The notes under the pieces were generated by a model that ran no database searches, was not told the DNA's origin, and worked only from the letters and a program-made list of their open reading frames with translations. Source: CALXSC01 sp964493475 (GTDB lineage Bacteria; Pseudomonadota; Alphaproteobacteria; Rickettsiales; UBA1997). Taken from it: a DNA stretch of 43,954 nucleotides. Location: contig CAZBNS010000002.1 of the NCBI GenBank assembly GCA_964493475.1, forward strand, positions 1 to 43,954, given 5' to 3'. The first letter of the stretch is position 1. Every line of letters begins with the position of its first letter. The position numbers and the translations under genes are program-made. Shown in pieces: positions 42,202 through 43,954 of the stretch.

Positions 42202-42466
42202 TGAAAAAGTATAGAATTAAATATGGTTATTTTATAATATATAAAAATATATTTTCAAGTTTTTTATGAAACATTATCAGCTTATAATAATATATTATAA
42301 TCTTTACATTTTAACTGCAATATCCCCCCTCCTTTACCATCTTATTGGCTAATAAGAATACTTATAAAATCTTAAAGCTTATAATTATAATATCTTATAC
42401 TTATATTGCTTGAAAATAAAAATTAAATTATGTATTATGCTTTTGAGAAAATTATTTTCGATACAT

Positions 42467-43900
42467 ATGATAAATCTAAGCATTTTTGATATTTTTAAAG
42501 TTGGTATTGGACCATCAAGCTCACATACATTTGGACCTATGGTTGCCTCAAATATGTTTATAAAAACATTATCTAAAAAAATGCTGGTGAAAAAAGTTAG
42601 CTCAGTTCAAATAGATTTATACGGGTCGTTAGCATTAACAGGAAAAGGGCATGGCACTTTTTTAGCTATTGAATTGGGTCTTGAAGGTTGGACGCCAGAC
42701 ACTATAGAGCCAAATGAAATAAATAATGAAATACAAAGAATTAAAAATGATGGAAATTTATTATTAGCGAGAAAACATATTATTCCCTATAGCAGAAATG
42801 AAAATTTTAAAGTCCATAAGGATCAAGAATTAGAATATCATAGCAATGGCATGTCTATTAGTGCATTTGATAAGCATGGCAAAAGCATATATTCACAAAC
42901 ATATTATTCTGTAGGCGGTGGTTTTGTTTTGACACATGACGACATATCATGCAAAAAGAAAACAAAAGATAAAGTATTAAAATATAATTTTACAAACTTT
43001 AAAGAATTATTAGAAATTTGCGATAAAGAGCAATTATCAATTGATGAAGTTGTATTAGCTAATGAAAAATGCTTTAGAAAAGAAAAAGAGATAGACAAGG
43101 AAATAAAAAATATTGTTAATATAATGCATGAGATGGTGCAAAATGGTTTAAACAGAAAAGGCAACTTAGATGGTTCGCTGGACCTACCAAGAAGAGCTCC
43201 TATTTTACTTAAAAAACTGCAAAATGATAATAGCAACGACCCACTTAATGTTTTTGACTGGGTGTCTTTATGGGCTATAGCTGGAGCAGAGGAAAACGCA
43301 AGTTTAGGAAGACTAATTACAGCTCCAACAAATGGAGCTTCAGCAGTAATACCGGCTGTAATTCTATTCTTAGAAAAATATTATTCTACACAATATAAAT
43401 TTGAAAATATTAAAAAATTTATTTTAGTTGCCGGCATAGTTGGCATACTATGTAAAAAAAATGCAACAATTTCTGGCGCAGAAGGCGGTTGTCAAGCAGA
43501 AATCGGCTCAGCCTGCGCTATGGCTGCAGGTGGCTTAACAGCTGCTTTAGGAGGAACAAATTTACAATGTGAAAACGCTGCAATAATTGGATTAGTTCAT
43601 AATCTAGGCTTAACTTGCGATCCAATTGGCGGTTTAGTTCAAATTCCATGCATTGAAAGAAATGCAATAAATGCAGTAAAAGCAATAACCGCAACAAGAA
43701 TTGCATTAAGAGAAGAAAAAAGTTTGTTTATTACGTTAGATCAGGCCATTTTGACAATGAAACAAGTTGGCAAAGATATGCCGTGCCAATACAGAGAAAC
43801 ATCAAAAGGCGGACTGGCAATTAATTCTAAAAATGGCAGGGATACAGTAATACCAACTTGCGTTGCATGTGTTAAAAATAGAGCATGTTTTTTCAAATAA
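42467..43900 (+). CDS. sdaA: L-serine ammonia-lyase (dehydratase), iron-sulfur type
   Basis: Deaminates L-serine to pyruvate and ammonia. 477 residues from ATG 42467, where the family start (SIFDIFKVGIGPSSSHTFGP) begins; an upstream ATG at 42410 would add 19 residues without homology. N-terminal beta domain with SSSHTFGPM, C-terminal alpha domain with AEENASLGRLITAPTNGASAVIP. Cluster cysteines are in EGGCQAEIGSACAMAAGG, LTCDPIGGLVQIPC and the C-terminal CVACVKNRACFF. It suggests use of serine as carbon or nitrogen source. The remaining 54 bases of the window hold no gene. Confidence 0.93.
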   Translation: MINLSIFDIFKVGIGPSSSHTFGPMVASNMFIKTLSKKMLVKKVSSVQIDLYGSLALTGKGHGTFLAIELGLEGWTPDTIEPNEINNEIQRIKNDGNLLLARKHIIPYSRNENFKVHKDQELEYHSNGMSISAFDKHGKSIYSQTYYSVGGGFVLTHDDISCKKKTKDKVLKYNFTNFKELLEICDKEQLSIDEVVLANEKCFRKEKEIDKEIKNIVNIMHEMVQNGLNRKGNLDGSLDLPRRAPILLKKLQNDNSNDPLNVFDWVSLWAIAGAEENASLGRLITAPTNGASAVIPAVILFLEKYYSTQYKFENIKKFILVAGIVGILCKKNATISGAEGGCQAEIGSACAMAAGGLTAALGGTNLQCENAAIIGLVHNLGLTCDPIGGLVQIPCIERNAINAVKAITATRIALREEKSLFITLDQAILTMKQVGKDMPCQYRETSKGGLAINSKNGRDTVIPTCVACVKNRACFFK

Positions 43901-43954
43901 AGTATGTCATTCCATAGCTGGATTTTCTTATTGAGCCACTGCTTTCGCAGCGGC

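Overview
The window is a visibly AT-rich, densely packed chromosomal segment of a Gram-negative bacterium, most likely an alphaproteobacterium. The reasons are a major capsid protein and a head-tail gene pair that resemble the Rhodobacter-type gene transfer agent (GTA), a TolC gene followed by an acidic PopZ-like gene, an alphaproteobacterial-type MtaB, lipid A and Mla-type envelope genes, and palindromic intergenic repeats like those of host-associated low-GC Alphaproteobacteria (Rickettsiales-like or gut RF32-like lineages). The exact order cannot be fixed from the sequence alone.

Layout. 1-3.3 kb: a structured RNA/small-ORF cassette (copy A), acpS, recA, a DUF2335 membrane protein and a 52-residue ORF. 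3.3-8.6 kb: pilT with a TPR protein, an Mla-type lipid transport set (ATPase, MCE protein, lipoprotein) and iscU. 8.6-10.8 kb: two unknown proteins, one a lipoprotein with four exact CX18C motifs, then a divergent GTA-like head-tail connector/adaptor pair. 11-11.5 kb: RNA/small-ORF cassette copy B on the minus strand. 11.5-14.9 kb: lpxD-fabZ-gatC-gatA. 15.0-15.9 kb: tRNA-His, -Leu, -Thr and -Gly. 16.1-21.1 kb: dapB-ruvX-tolC-PopZ-like-dnaQ on the minus strand. 21.2-24.5 kb: cassette copy C, then virB10-virB11. 24.7-27.5 kb: rpsO-pnp and a free-standing S1 protein derived from the pnp 3' end. 28-29.6 kb: isolated GTA-like capsid gene. 29.8-38.4 kb: mtaB and prepilin peptidase (minus), then secD, a beta-barrel outer membrane protein, guanine deaminase and an AsmA-like protein (plus). 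38.5-43.9 kb: tRNA-Cys, miaA, dnaN, a phage-type protein and ndk (minus), then L-serine dehydratase (plus).

The most novel signal is a roughly 200-nt RNA present three times (A 127-327 plus, B 11321-11514 minus, C 21231-21427 plus). Each copy has a TTGACA-N17-AAYAAT promoter, six stems conserved by compensatory changes, two invariant joining segments, an intrinsic terminator, and then a GAGG-N6-ATG start of a small Lys-rich helical protein of 93-143 residues. A conserved GCGGAGG/CCUCCGC complementarity competes with the outer stem and the terminator, so the RNA could be a switchable leader or a free sRNA whose partner protein is read through. I do not recognise it as a described family.

Other points: GTA genes are scattered rather than clustered. 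Type IV pilus parts (pilT, prepilin peptidase) and type IV secretion parts (virB10-virB11) each sit as fragments of their systems. Intergenic regions hold at least two palindromic repeat families, one of which shows compensatory changes in its stems.
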